A stretch of DNA of 12,175 bases. Source: an uncultured Bacilli bacterium (lineage in GTDB: Bacteria > Bacillota_I > Bacilli_A > RF39 > UBA660). Shown piece by piece: positions 4,899-12,175 of the stretch. Every line of letters begins with the position of its first letter. The stretch's first letter is position 1. The stretch lies in contig CANQRJ010000032.1 of the NCBI GenBank assembly GCA_947626215.1, positions 1-12,175 of the forward strand, given 5' to 3'. The notes under the pieces are model-generated. The model made no database searches and had not been told where the DNA came from. It was given only the letters and a program-made list of their open reading frames with translations. Made by a program: the position numbers and the translations under genes.

Positions 4899-7532
4899 CT
4901 ATTTGTTTTTCTTTTCGCATATAGTAGCTCTAGCAGCCGCAAGTCTTGCTATTGGAACTCTAAATGGAGAGCATGAAACATAGTTTAACCCTACTTTATG
5001 ACAGAACTCAATACTTGATGGATCTCCACCATGTTCTCCACAGACTCCTAAAGAAATATCTTTTCTTACACTTTTACCTTTTTGAACGGCCATTTTAATT
5101 AATTCCCCTACTCCAGTTTGGTCTAGTTTTGCAAATGGATCTTGTTCAAAAATTTGTTTTGCATAGTAATCATTTAAGAATTTTCCTGCATCATCTCTTG
5201 AGAATCCAAAAGTCATTTGAGTTAAATCATTTGTTCCAAATGAGAAGAATTCGGCATGTTCGGCTATTTTATCTGCCGTTATGGCCGCCCTTGGAATTTC
5301 AATCATTGTTCCTACTTTATATGTTAAATCGATATTTTCTTGTTTTATGATTTCATCTGCCGTCTCACAAACGATTTGTTTTACATAAGCAAGTTCTTTT
5401 TCATCTCCTACTAAAGGTATCATAATTTCTGGAGTTACTTTAAGTCCTTCTTTGGTCACATTGATAGCTGCTTCCATTACCGCTTTGGTTTGCATTCTAG
5501 CAATTTCTGGGTAAGTAATCGCAAGTCTACAACCACGATGTCCCATCATTGGATTAAATTCTTTTAAAGAATCAATTCTTGCTTGTAATTCTTCTATTTT
5601 TACTCCTAAATCATCGGCTAATTCTTTTACTTCTTCTTCTTTATGAGGTAAAAATTCATGAAGTGGTGGATCTAAATAACGAATCACTACTGGAAGTCCT
5701 TCCATGACACGATATAAAGATTCAAAGTCACTTCTTTGATAAGGTAAGATTTTTTCTAAGGCTTTTTCTCTTTCTTCCACTGTTGTTGCCATAATCATTT
5801 TACGAAAATTAAAGATTCGATCTTTTTCAAAGAACATATGCTCTGTTCTGCAAAGTCCAATTCCTTCTGCTCCAAAAGCTTTTGCTTGACGAGCATCTCT
5901 TTCGTTGTCGGCATTTGCACGCACCTTTAAAGTTCTTACTTCATCGGCCCAACTCATGAATGTTTCAAAGTCTCCACTGATACTTGGATCGACTCTTTTT
6001 AATTCTCCATCATATACTTTTCCAGTGGAACCATCTAGACTAATCGCGTCTTTTTCATGATAAACTGTACCGTCTTTTAATGTTAAAGTTTTGTTTTCTT
6101 CATCAATTTTTAATTCACCACATCCGGAAACACAACAAGTACCCATTCCACGTGCGACAACGGCGGCATGAGAAGTCATTCCTCCACGAATCGTTAAAAT
6201 TCCTTCTGAATGATTCATTCCTTCGATGTCTTCTGGAGATGTTTCTAGACGAACTAGTATGACTTTTTCTCCCTTTTTGTTTGCTTGAATCGCATCTTCT
6301 GCCGAAAAATAAATATGTCCTGCCGCGGCTCCAGGACTTGCAGCTAGTCCTGTTGCAATCACTTTTCCTGATTTTAAGGCATCTTTATCAAAAGTTTGAT
6401 GTAATAAGGCATCTAATTGTTTTGGATCTACAGATAGTAAAGCATCCTCTTTTGTAATCATTCCTTCTTTTACTAAATCTACCGCAATTTTAATAGCCGC
6501 CTTAGCCGTACGTTTTCCATTTCTAGTTTGGAGCATGAAAAGGTGCCCATTTTCAATGGTAAACTCCATATCTTGCATATCTCGATAATGATTTTCTAGA
6601 GTTTCTGCTATTCTTTTAAATTCTTTATAAACTTCTGGCATATCGGTTTCCAATTTAGAGATTGGACTAGGTGTACGAATTCCTGCTACAACGTCTTCTC
6701 CTTGGGCATTCATTAAATATTCTCCATAAAGAGCTTTTTCACCTGTTGCAGGGTTTCTCGTAAAGGCAACACCGGTTCCTGAATTTTCTCCACGGTTTCC
6801 ATAAACCATTTCTTGAACGTTTACTGCCGTTCCCCAACTAGAAGGAATATCATTTAATCTTCTATAATAGATTGCACGTTCATTATTCCAACTTCTAAAT
6901 ACTGCTTTTACGGCCTCGAGTAATTGAACTAATGGATCTTCTGGAAATTCTTCGCCGGCAATTTTTTTATAGATTTCTTTAAAGTCTTTGGTGATTTGTT
7001 TCATATCTTCGGCATTTAAGTCCGTATCAAACTTCACATTTTTACTTTCTTTTACTTTATCTAAGTGACGTTCAAATTCACTTTTTGGGTATCCTTTTAC
7101 GACATCGGCAAACATTTGAATAAAACGACGGTAAGAATCATAGACAAAACGTTCATTTTGAGTTACGTTTGCGAATTCTTTCGCAACTTCGTCATTCATT
7201 CCTAAATTAAGTACGGTATCCATCATACCAGGCATACTTGCTCTTGCCCCACTTCTTACGGATACGAGTAAAGGATTTTTAGGGTCTCCTAATGTTTTTC
7301 CAGTCATCTCTTCTAATTCTTTTACTTTGGTAAGAATTTCTTCTTTGATTTCTTCACTCAAAGATTCTTTGTTATTATAATATTCAGTACAAGCTTCTGT
7401 TGTAATCGTAAAACCTCTTGGAACTGGCAAGCCAATAGAAGTCATCTCGGCTAGATTGGCACCCTTTCCACCTAATAAATTTCTCATATCTTTGTTTCCT
7501 TCAGAAAACAAATAGACATATTTTTTTGACAT
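4899..7532 (-). CDS. ppdK: Pyruvate,phosphate dikinase
   Basis: PPDK interconverts ATP, phosphate and pyruvate with AMP, diphosphate and PEP in the cytoplasm. It lets glycolysis run on diphosphate or feeds gluconeogenesis. At 877 residues it is full length and collinear with the Clostridium symbiosum enzyme. The N-terminal nucleotide-grasp domain carries K23, R93, D321, E323 and Q335. The swivelling domain has the phospho-histidine motif GGMTSHAAVVARG (450-462, His455). The C-terminal TIM barrel has GTNDLTQMTFGFSRDD (766-781) and the catalytic Cys854 in NYVSCSPFRVP. AAAGGATG lies five bases before the ATG. A TTGGCT-18-TATAAT promoter lies at 7558-7587. It appears monocistronic. No strong terminator is visible directly after the stop. 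Confidence 0.97.
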   Translation of the reverse strand: MSKKYVYLFSEGNKDMRNLLGGKGANLAEMTSIGLPVPRGFTITTEACTEYYNNKESLSEEIKEEILTKVKELEEMTGKTLGDPKNPLLVSVRSGARASMPGMMDTVLNLGMNDEVAKEFANVTQNERFVYDSYRRFIQMFADVVKGYPKSEFERHLDKVKESKNVKFDTDLNAEDMKQITKDFKEIYKKIAGEEFPEDPLVQLLEAVKAVFRSWNNERAIYYRRLNDIPSSWGTAVNVQEMVYGNRGENSGTGVAFTRNPATGEKALYGEYLMNAQGEDVVAGIRTPSPISKLETDMPEVYKEFKRIAETLENHYRDMQDMEFTIENGHLFMLQTRNGKRTAKAAIKIAVDLVKEGMITKEDALLSVDPKQLDALLHQTFDKDALKSGKVIATGLAASPGAAAGHIYFSAEDAIQANKKGEKVILVRLETSPEDIEGMNHSEGILTIRGGMTSHAAVVARGMGTCCVSGCGELKIDEENKTLTLKDGTVYHEKDAISLDGSTGKVYDGELKRVDPSISGDFETFMSWADEVRTLKVRANADNERDARQAKAFGAEGIGLCRTEHMFFEKDRIFNFRKMIMATTVEEREKALEKILPYQRSDFESLYRVMEGLPVVIRYLDPPLHEFLPHKEEEVKELADDLGVKIEELQARIDSLKEFNPMMGHRGCRLAITYPEIARMQTKAVMEAAINVTKEGLKVTPEIMIPLVGDEKELAYVKQIVCETADEIIKQENIDLTYKVGTMIEIPRAAITADKIAEHAEFFSFGTNDLTQMTFGFSRDDAGKFLNDYYAKQIFEQDPFAKLDQTGVGELIKMAVQKGKSVRKDISLGVCGEHGGDPSSIEFCHKVGLNYVSCSPFRVPIARLAAARATICEKKNK

Positions 7533-7557
7533 AAAATCATCCTTTCTTGCTTTCTTT

Positions 7558-7587
7558 ATTATAAGAGAAAGAAAAAGAAAAAGCCAA
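7558..7587 (-). promoter_or_regulatory. Promoter of ppdK
   Basis: On the minus strand TATAAT (7563-7558) is perfect and TTGGCT (7587-7582) matches four of six -35 bases at 18-base spacing. Just upstream, TTAAGT-TTG-ACTTAA (7596-7610) is a perfect inverted repeat that could bind a regulator; it has no T tail on the minus strand and so is not a clear terminator for the recombinase gene. Confidence 0.55.
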
Positions 7588-7637
7588 CCTTTTTTTTAAG
7601 TTTGACTTAAACTTTACTTCATTGTTTCTTTTCATCC

Positions 7638-8516
7638 TTATTGTCTTGGTAATTTCTTACGATATTCTTCTTTTAGATAATCACTTGTTAAATGAGTATA
7701 AATTTGAGTTGTTCCTAATTTTTCGTGTCCAAGTAATTCTTGTACTGTTCTTATATCTGCCCCATTTTCTAAAATGTGCGTGGCAAAAGTATGTCTTAGA
7801 GTATGCGGTGAGATATGATGTTCTAATGATATTTTTTTGGCTCTTTTTAAAAATATTTGTTCTATACTACTTCTACTTAATTTTCCTCCTATTTTATTTA
7901 CAAACACATATTCTAAATCTTTTTTTAATAATTGATCTCTTACATTCATATAATCTTCATATGCTTTTTTGGCATGTTTTCCAAAATAAACGATTCTTTC
8001 TTTTGATCCTTTTCCCATTACTTTAATACTTCGATTTGTAACATCTACGTCTTTTAGTTTTATATTCGATAATTCACTAACTCGAAGTCCTGTAGCATAT
8101 AACATTTCAAAAATACATCTTTCTTCTATTTCCCATGGAGTTTTTGCATTATTAAAGTCTAACAAAGTGGCCAATTCTTCATAATTTAAAAAATTAGGTA
8201 ACGTTTTATCTATTTTAGGATTTCGAATTGTTTTAAAAATATTAAATTCAATTTTGTTCTCACTTTTTAAAAAATCATAAAAGCTTCGAATCGCGGTTAT
8301 GTGTTTTGCGATGGAACGTTTTTCATAATTTTGATCATCTAAATATTTTAGATATTGCCATATTTCTTCTTTTGTTATTTTCTTATAATCAATATTGGTT
8401 TTTTTTAAATAATTTTCAAATTTTTTTAATTCTGTTTCATATCCTATTATTGTATTTTCACTATAATTACGAACATCTTTTATATAATCTAAGTATTTGT
8501 TTATTTCTACTAACAT
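7638..8516 (-). CDS. xerD: XerC/XerD-type tyrosine recombinase
   Basis: This is a tyrosine site-specific recombinase of the Xer group, which resolves chromosome dimers at dif together with FtsK. The N-terminal SAM-like core-binding domain comes first, then the catalytic domain. In numbering from the earlier ATG at 8537 its residues are Arg152 (ATGLRVSEL), Lys176 (GKGSKER), His245 and Arg248 (HTLRHTFATH), His271 (LLGHEKL) and Tyr280 (IYTH); all are present. I start it at 8516 (292 aa). GAAGGG lies six bases ahead of that ATG, while the earlier ATG has no binding site and overlaps a TGTTAGAAT extended -10 box (8536-8541). The C-terminus LKEEYRKKLPRQ favours XerD over XerC, but not decisively. 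It is divergent from murT. A plasmid- or phage-type integrase is less likely given the housekeeping setting. Confidence 0.88.
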   Translation of the reverse strand: MLVEINKYLDYIKDVRNYSENTIIGYETELKKFENYLKKTNIDYKKITKEEIWQYLKYLDDQNYEKRSIAKHITAIRSFYDFLKSENKIEFNIFKTIRNPKIDKTLPNFLNYEELATLLDFNNAKTPWEIEERCIFEMLYATGLRVSELSNIKLKDVDVTNRSIKVMGKGSKERIVYFGKHAKKAYEDYMNVRDQLLKKDLEYVFVNKIGGKLSRSSIEQIFLKRAKKISLEHHISPHTLRHTFATHILENGADIRTVQELLGHEKLGTTQIYTHLTSDYLKEEYRKKLPRQ

Positions 8517-8535
8517 GTTATCCCTTCTTTTTTTC

Positions 8536-8544
8536 ATTCTAACA
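8536..8544 (-). promoter_or_regulatory. Extended -10 promoter of the recombinase gene
   Basis: The minus strand reads TGTTAGAAT, an extended -10 element with one mismatch to TATAAT; no clear -35 is present. The predicted start lies near 8529, downstream of the first possible ATG, which supports the internal start at 8516. Confidence 0.4.
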
Positions 8545-8606
8545 TATTTTTTATTTCAATGCTATTTAGATATGAAGAAAATGTAAAATATTAAGGAAAA
8601 TGATAG

Positions 8607-8632
8607 TTTTCTGTTCAGAAAAAATGTATAAT
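8607..8632 (+). promoter_or_regulatory. murT promoter with an inverted repeat in the spacer
   Basis: TATAAT at 8627-8632 is perfect; the -35 region is poor. TTTTCTG-TT-CAGAAAA (8607-8622), a perfect 7-bp inverted repeat, fills the promoter spacer and could be an operator. GGTGA at 8641-8645 is the ribosome binding site, five bases before the murT ATG. Confidence 0.5.
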
Positions 8633-8649
8633 AATGATATGGTGATTTT

Positions 8650-9993
8650 ATGTTAAGAGCTCTGCAAATATTTGTCAATAAATTTTTAACTTTTATATGG
8701 AAACTATTTGGTCAAAATGGGACTCAATTTCCTGGATCTATTAGTTATAATATGAATCAAAAAATTTTAGAAAAAATTAAATATCCAAAATATGTTATAG
8801 GTGTTACGGGATCTAGTGGGAAAGGCACGACGACTCATCTTATTTATCATATTTTAAAAGATGCGGGTTACGATGTTGTATATAATGAAACTGGAAGCAA
8901 TGGAATTCGCGGTATTACTACACTTATTTTAAATAACTGTGATCTTTTCGGACGTTTTAAACATGAAGTCTTGCTTTTAGAGTTAGATGAAAAACATTTA
9001 CATTTAGCTTTTGGAAAAAATAAAATGACTCATTTAGTCTTAACAAATATTACTAGAGATCAACCGGCAAGAAATGGTTCTCCGGATTTAATTTATAATG
9101 CCATCTTTGACGCTTTGGATGGATCCACTACATTAATATTAAATGCGGATGATCCAGGGTTACAAAAAGCACGACTACATTATCCTGGAAAAATAATAAC
9201 CTATGGACTTAATAAAACAAAAGATTCCTATTCTAAAAAAATTTCTTATAGTGTAGACAATGCATATTGCCCTAATTGTCACAGAAAACTCATTTATTCA
9301 TTTTATCAATATGGACATATTGGAACTTATTATTGCCCTAATTGTTCTTTTAAACGTGGAAATCCTGATTATGTAGGTACTAATTTAAATCTTAAAACAC
9401 AGTGGATGGAAATTAATCATGAAAAAGTTCATTTAAATCAAAATTTTCTTTTTACGGCTTATGCTACTTTAGCTGCTTATGCTTTATGTGATTTTATAGG
9501 TATTCCAACTCAAAAAATTCTTTATGCTCTTAATGAAGATGTTTTAGAAAGTAAACGAGGTCATCAATTAAATATTGATGAGCGAACAATTACCATGTTA
9601 GAAAGTAAAAATGAAAATGCATTATCCTATTATCAATCTTTACAATATATTTTGAATGAAGAAGGAAAAAAAGCCGTCATTTTAGGTTTTGATAATGTTT
9701 CAAGGCGTTATAAATATAATGATTTATCTTGGCTTTGGGATGTAGAATTTGAACTTTTAAAAGATGAAACAATTGAAAAAATATTTTTAATTGGTAGGTT
9801 TAAATGGGATGTCTATGTAAGGCTTAGATATGCTCATATCAATCCAAAGAAAATTGTATTAATAGATGATATGCAAAATCTTATCTCTACTGTAAAAGAA
9901 CAATCTTGTGGGAAAATTTTTACCATGGTCTGTTTTGATATGACATCCATTATCAAAAATTTAGTAAAGGAGTATGAAAATGCAAACCATTAA
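8650..9993 (+). CDS. murT: MurT, lipid II isoglutaminyl synthase ligase subunit
   Basis: MurT is the Mur-ligase-like subunit that, with GatD, amidates the D-Glu of lipid II to D-isoglutamine at the cytoplasmic face of the membrane. Visible marks are the N-terminal NGTQFPGSI (23-31), the P-loop GVTGSSGKGTTT (51-62), LLELDE (109-114) and a Cys4 zinc ribbon (C207, C210, C229, C232). LSWLWD (359-364) of the C-terminal DUF1727 domain holds Asp364, the expected third member of the MurT-GatD amidotransferase triad. Length (447) is typical. The P-loop reads GKG-T rather than the GKT-T usual in Mur ligases, resembling FolC. The start has GGTGA five bases upstream. gatD overlaps its 3' end, so the two are translationally coupled. 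Confidence 0.93.
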   Translation: MLRALQIFVNKFLTFIWKLFGQNGTQFPGSISYNMNQKILEKIKYPKYVIGVTGSSGKGTTTHLIYHILKDAGYDVVYNETGSNGIRGITTLILNNCDLFGRFKHEVLLLELDEKHLHLAFGKNKMTHLVLTNITRDQPARNGSPDLIYNAIFDALDGSTTLILNADDPGLQKARLHYPGKIITYGLNKTKDSYSKKISYSVDNAYCPNCHRKLIYSFYQYGHIGTYYCPNCSFKRGNPDYVGTNLNLKTQWMEINHEKVHLNQNFLFTAYATLAAYALCDFIGIPTQKILYALNEDVLESKRGHQLNIDERTITMLESKNENALSYYQSLQYILNEEGKKAVILGFDNVSRRYKYNDLSWLWDVEFELLKDETIEKIFLIGRFKWDVYVRLRYAHINPKKIVLIDDMQNLISTVKEQSCGKIFTMVCFDMTSIIKNLVKEYENANH

Positions 9994-10702
9994 AATTGCT
10001 CATTTATATTATGATTTAATGAATTTATATGGAGAACACGGAAATGTTCTTGCTCTTACCCATCATTTAGAAGGTCACCAAGTAAAATCAATCGTTCATT
10101 CTTTATCTATAGAAGATGATTTTGATTTAACAAAATATGATCTCGTATACATTGGTTGTGGGAATAAAGAAGCATTTGAGTTAGTAAGAGAAGACGTTTT
10201 GAAAAGAAAAGAGAATTTTAAAAAAGCTCTTGATCAAGGAACATTTTTCTTTACTACTGGAAATTCATTAGATTTATTTGGCAAATGTTATCATACTTTA
10301 GATGAAATTGAAGAAGAAACTTTAAATTTTCTTTCCTTTGAATCTTGGGAAATCGATTTTCGAATTGTTGGAGAACAAGTTTATCATTTTTCACATAGTA
10401 AAGAAGAAGTGATTGGATTTCAGAATCGTTTTAGTGTTTTAAAATTTGTTAAAGAAGCTCATCTTTTTGATGTAAAATCTGGTACAGGTTATGTGCCAAA
10501 ATCTGTTGTTGAAGGTATTCATAATCGTCATTTTTACGGTACGTATCTATTAGGTCCTTTATTTATACGTAATCCTTTTTTTACCGAATATCTTATTAAA
10601 GAAATTTTTAAATTTAAAAATATTGAATTTAAAGAATTTTATGAAAATGATGAAATTAAAGCTTATCAAGAATATAAAAAAAATTTACTTCATGAAGAGT
10701 AA
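9980..10702 (+). CDS. gatD: GatD homologue lacking the glutaminase Cys and His
   Basis: GatD is normally the class I (CobB/CobQ-like) glutaminase that feeds ammonia to MurT. The family N-terminus is clear (IAHLYYDLMNLYGEHGNVLAL), as is the C-terminal GTYLLGPLFIRNP. However, the nucleophile elbow, usually CGGxQ, reads TTGNSLDLFG: Thr93 stands where Cys is expected. The TYLHGP histidine is Leu191. The GFENH-type motif is also degenerate (GFQNRFS). Other cysteines (60, 103) are not at the elbow. So it is probably inactive as a glutaminase, though retained in the murT operon with an intact frame. I start at 9980 (240 aa): AAAGGAG is 7 bases ahead, against 1 base for the ATG at 9974. It overlaps murT by 14 bases. 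Confidence 0.85.
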   Translation: MQTIKIAHLYYDLMNLYGEHGNVLALTHHLEGHQVKSIVHSLSIEDDFDLTKYDLVYIGCGNKEAFELVREDVLKRKENFKKALDQGTFFFTTGNSLDLFGKCYHTLDEIEEETLNFLSFESWEIDFRIVGEQVYHFSHSKEEVIGFQNRFSVLKFVKEAHLFDVKSGTGYVPKSVVEGIHNRHFYGTYLLGPLFIRNPFFTEYLIKEIFKFKNIEFKEFYENDEIKAYQEYKKNLLHEE

Positions 10703-10712
10703 ATTTTTATTT
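10674..10712. terminator. Bidirectional terminator between gatD and queH
   Basis: AAAAATTTACT (10679-10689) pairs perfectly over 11 bp with AGTAAATTTTT (10698-10708), loop of 8. T-rich tails follow on both strands (ATTTTTT on +, TTTTTATATT on -). It overlaps the last gatD codons and serves both convergent genes, which are only 4 bases apart. Confidence 0.75.
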
Positions 10713-11306
10713 TTTGGAAAAATGACAACCACAGTAATTTTGGCGATATAAATGATATTCTTTACTTAATTCAATACTTTTTTTATAGCCATCTTGTTTT
10801 TTAAAGTCACTTATTAAAAAAGGAATTTGATTACTTTTTTCTAATTCAATGCCTATTTCATTTAAAATTTTAGCATTTTTATAAGGACTTACAGTAAGAC
10901 TTGTCCCAAAAAATTGAAACCCCCGTTTTTTTGCTTCTTGAGCCGTTTTTTCTAAGCGTAGTCGAAAACACTTCGGACAACGAGCCCCTCCTTCTTTTTC
11001 ATTTTCTAAGCCTTTTGAAATTTCTAAAAATTTTTCATGTTCATAGTCACAATCTAAAAAGGAAATAGCATATTTGGCAGGATATTCTTTTAAGAAACGA
11101 ATTTGTTCTTCTTTTCTTATATTGTATTCCTCTTTTGGTTCTATATTTGGGTTATAATAAAATACCGTAATTTTAAAATCATTCGATAATCTTTCTATGA
11201 CTGCGGAAGAACAAGGAGCACAACAAGTGTGAAGAAGTAAGGTTGGAACTTCTTTTTTTTCTCGTATTTCTTTTATTCTTTTTTCCATTTCTAAATTGTA
11301 ATTCAT
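10707..11306 (-). CDS. queH: QueH, epoxyqueuosine reductase
   Basis: QueH reduces epoxyqueuosine to queuosine in the anticodon wobble position of tRNAs for Asp, Asn, His and Tyr; it replaces QueG in many bacteria. The family's cysteine pattern is intact: HTCCAPCSS (C28, C29, C32), RCPKCFRLRLEKTA (C110, C113) and the C-terminal YCGC (C192, C194). These ligate a 4Fe-4S cluster and a neighbouring metal. GTSLTVSPYKN (134-144) is a further family signature. Length (199) is usual. AGGTGT six bases ahead of the ATG overlaps the ftsQ stop, 8 bases away, so it is the third gene of murB-ftsQ-queH. The link with wall genes is operonic, not obviously functional. No queuosine biosynthesis gene or preQ1 riboswitch is next to it. 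Confidence 0.95.
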   Translation of the reverse strand: MNYNLEMEKRIKEIREKKEVPTLLLHTCCAPCSSAVIERLSNDFKITVFYYNPNIEPKEEYNIRKEEQIRFLKEYPAKYAISFLDCDYEHEKFLEISKGLENEKEGGARCPKCFRLRLEKTAQEAKKRGFQFFGTSLTVSPYKNAKILNEIGIELEKSNQIPFLISDFKKQDGYKKSIELSKEYHLYRQNYCGCHFSKK

Positions 11307-11314
11307 ATTGACAC

Positions 11315-12015
11315 CTACTTGTATTCGCTGAAAGATATTTTATCACTAGATGAATCTAAATACAAGGTCCCATGTTTTCCTTCTAATGAAGCATAAATTT
11401 CAATATAATTATTTAATTTTTCCATGTGATATAAATTGACATAGACACTATTGGAATCATTCATTCGAAAAAAGAAACGCGTATCATCTATTATCACATC
11501 ATTGCTTTTCCATGGTTGATATTCCATTTCACTTATTAAAGCTAAAACATTTTCATTAATTTTAGACATTTCGGTAATTAATTTTGAATATAAACTATCT
11601 GGAACATAATTGATTAAAATAGGCACTCCATAATGAGAGTCTGTTACAATATTTTCTTTATTTTCTAATACAAGTCTACTTATATTTCGATTGTAAAAAA
11701 GAGGTCTTGCTTCTTCTACTTCGATTATGATTTCTCCATTAAAGTGTTTTGTAATTTTGACATTTTCAATAAAATCTAATGATTGAATTTTCTTTTTCAT
11801 CTCATTTGTTGATTTTTGGAAAAGATATGGATAATCTTTTAATCCTGCAGTTAAAATTATTTCATTATCCGATACATAATGATTCCCTTTAATAATTATA
11901 TGTTTTGTTTTTATAAAGAGGATAGAAAGAAGAAAAAGGAAAATAACAATAAAAATTAGGAAAAATCTTCTTACTACTTTCCACTTTATTCTTTTATTAT
12001 CTTCTTTTTTGTCAC
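11315..12015 (-). CDS. ftsQ: FtsQ/DivIB division protein, frame broken near the start
   Basis: DivIB is a bitopic septal protein that works with FtsL and DivIC. Read across a frame change it has 233 residues: a short basic N-terminus, one membrane segment (about 18-37, FFLIFIVIFLFLL), a POTRA domain (about 38-108, from KTKHIIIKGNHYVSDNEI on) and a beta domain. Its own frame has no ATG, GTG or TTG between the upstream stop and an ATG at 11800, which would lose the membrane segment and half the POTRA domain. GTG at 12015-12013 has GGTGA five bases ahead, as in murT, and begins VTK; its frame ends after 9 codons. A -1 shift at A_AAA_AAG (12010-12004) joins the two. A one-base error in the A run, programmed or transcriptional slippage, or an unusual ATA/ATT start are the options. 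Confidence 0.85.
12004..12010 (-). other. A_AAA_AAG slippery heptamer at codons 2-4 of ftsQ
   Basis: The heptamer is in the correct phase relative to the GTG start (codons ACA AAA AAG), the same sequence used for -1 frameshifting in E. coli dnaX. After the shift the next codon is GAA and the full FtsQ frame follows. I see no stable hairpin downstream; the ribosome binding site GGTGA lies just upstream. Confidence 0.5.
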
Positions 12016-12020
12016 AAAAA

Positions 12021-12175
12021 TCACCAACTTTTATATTCTTGTTCTAAAACTAAATCTACATTTTTTTCTTTCTTTACTCTTTCTTGTATTAATTCTATCA
12101 AATTTCGAATGTCTTTTCCAGTCGCGTGACCCATATTTACAATAAAATTGGCATGTTTTTCACTGACCATTGCAT
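12021..12175 (-). CDS. murB: MurB, C-terminal part only
   Basis: UDP-N-acetylenolpyruvoylglucosamine reductase makes UDP-MurNAc for peptidoglycan. The window holds only its last 50 codons. AMVSEKHANFIVNMGHATGKD is the conserved C-terminal stretch of the enzyme. VDLVLEQEYKSW at the end corresponds to the LExEV segment that carries the active-site Glu. The gene continues beyond the right edge. It ends in TGA within the ftsQ ribosome binding site (GGTGA), so it is the upstream gene of the murB-ftsQ-queH operon. The assignment rests on this short but characteristic piece. Confidence 0.85.
   Translation of the reverse strand, partial: AMVSEKHANFIVNMGHATGKDIRNLIELIQERVKKEKNVDLVLEQEYKSW

Noticed and set aside
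4882..4906. Hairpin ACAAATA/TATTTGT at the ppdK stop as its terminator
   Set aside because: The T run follows it on the + strand only; on the minus strand, where ppdK is read, there is no immediate T tract.
5129..5350. Plus-strand ORF inside ppdK
   Set aside because: Antisense shadow of a strongly conserved gene; no ribosome binding site or recognisable motif. The same holds for 6080-6262.
7622..8542. Plus-strand ORFs (7622-8026, 8306-8542) opposite the recombinase gene
   Set aside because: Phe/Leu-rich translations of the complement of an A-rich coding strand, antisense to a gene with all catalytic residues.
11315..11800. FtsQ starting at the internal ATG at 11800
   Set aside because: This would remove the membrane segment and the first half of the POTRA domain, both of which are clearly encoded upstream in the same frame.

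Overview
This is a low-GC, densely packed chromosomal segment that looks like a walled, Gram-positive-type bacterium of the Bacillota. It carries peptidoglycan and division genes (murB, ftsQ/divIB, murT-gatD), a queH gene and a pyruvate,phosphate dikinase. TGA is used as a normal stop (murB and the PfkB kinase end in it) and Trp is TGG, so this is not the Mycoplasma code. An AT-rich, wall-bearing lineage related to Erysipelotrichia or RF39-like gut Bacilli would fit; that placement is inference from gene content and base composition.

Layout. 1-264: no gene, but three copies of a GTNGACATTTTA motif, a consensus sigma70-type promoter and, about 70 bases after its expected start point, a terminator, together outlining a small RNA on the + strand. 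265-2150, minus strand: an unknown 139-aa protein with its own strong promoter, then a PfkB-family sugar kinase overlapping a stand-alone Smr-domain protein by 4 bases. 2252-4517, minus strand: a two-gene operon of an M3-like zinc metallopeptidase followed by a nucleotidyltransferase, overlapping by 23 bases. 4518-4898: a promoter, a GNRA hairpin, two tandem 49-base repeats that fold as H-type pseudoknots with compensatory changes, and a terminator, all in minus-strand order directly ahead of that operon. 4899-7532, minus: PPDK. 7638-8516, minus: XerC/XerD-type tyrosine recombinase. 8650-10702, plus: murT-gatD. 10707-12175, minus: murB (3' part), ftsQ, queH.

The window's most unusual element is the 4797-2252 unit. 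Promoter, tandem pseudoknot repeats, leaky-looking terminator and then protein genes is the architecture of type III (RNA antitoxin) toxin-antitoxin loci. The proteins here, however, are a metallopeptidase-like protein and a Pol-beta-fold nucleotidyltransferase rather than a ToxN-type endoribonuclease. A tandem riboswitch or protein-binding leader is the main alternative.

Two cell-wall oddities stand out. The GatD homologue has Thr and Leu where the glutaminase Cys and His are expected, while MurT keeps its zinc ribbon and catalytic Asp. ftsQ has no usable start codon in its own frame; the natural GTG start, with a good ribosome binding site, is joined to it only by a -1 shift at an A_AAA_AAG heptamer.
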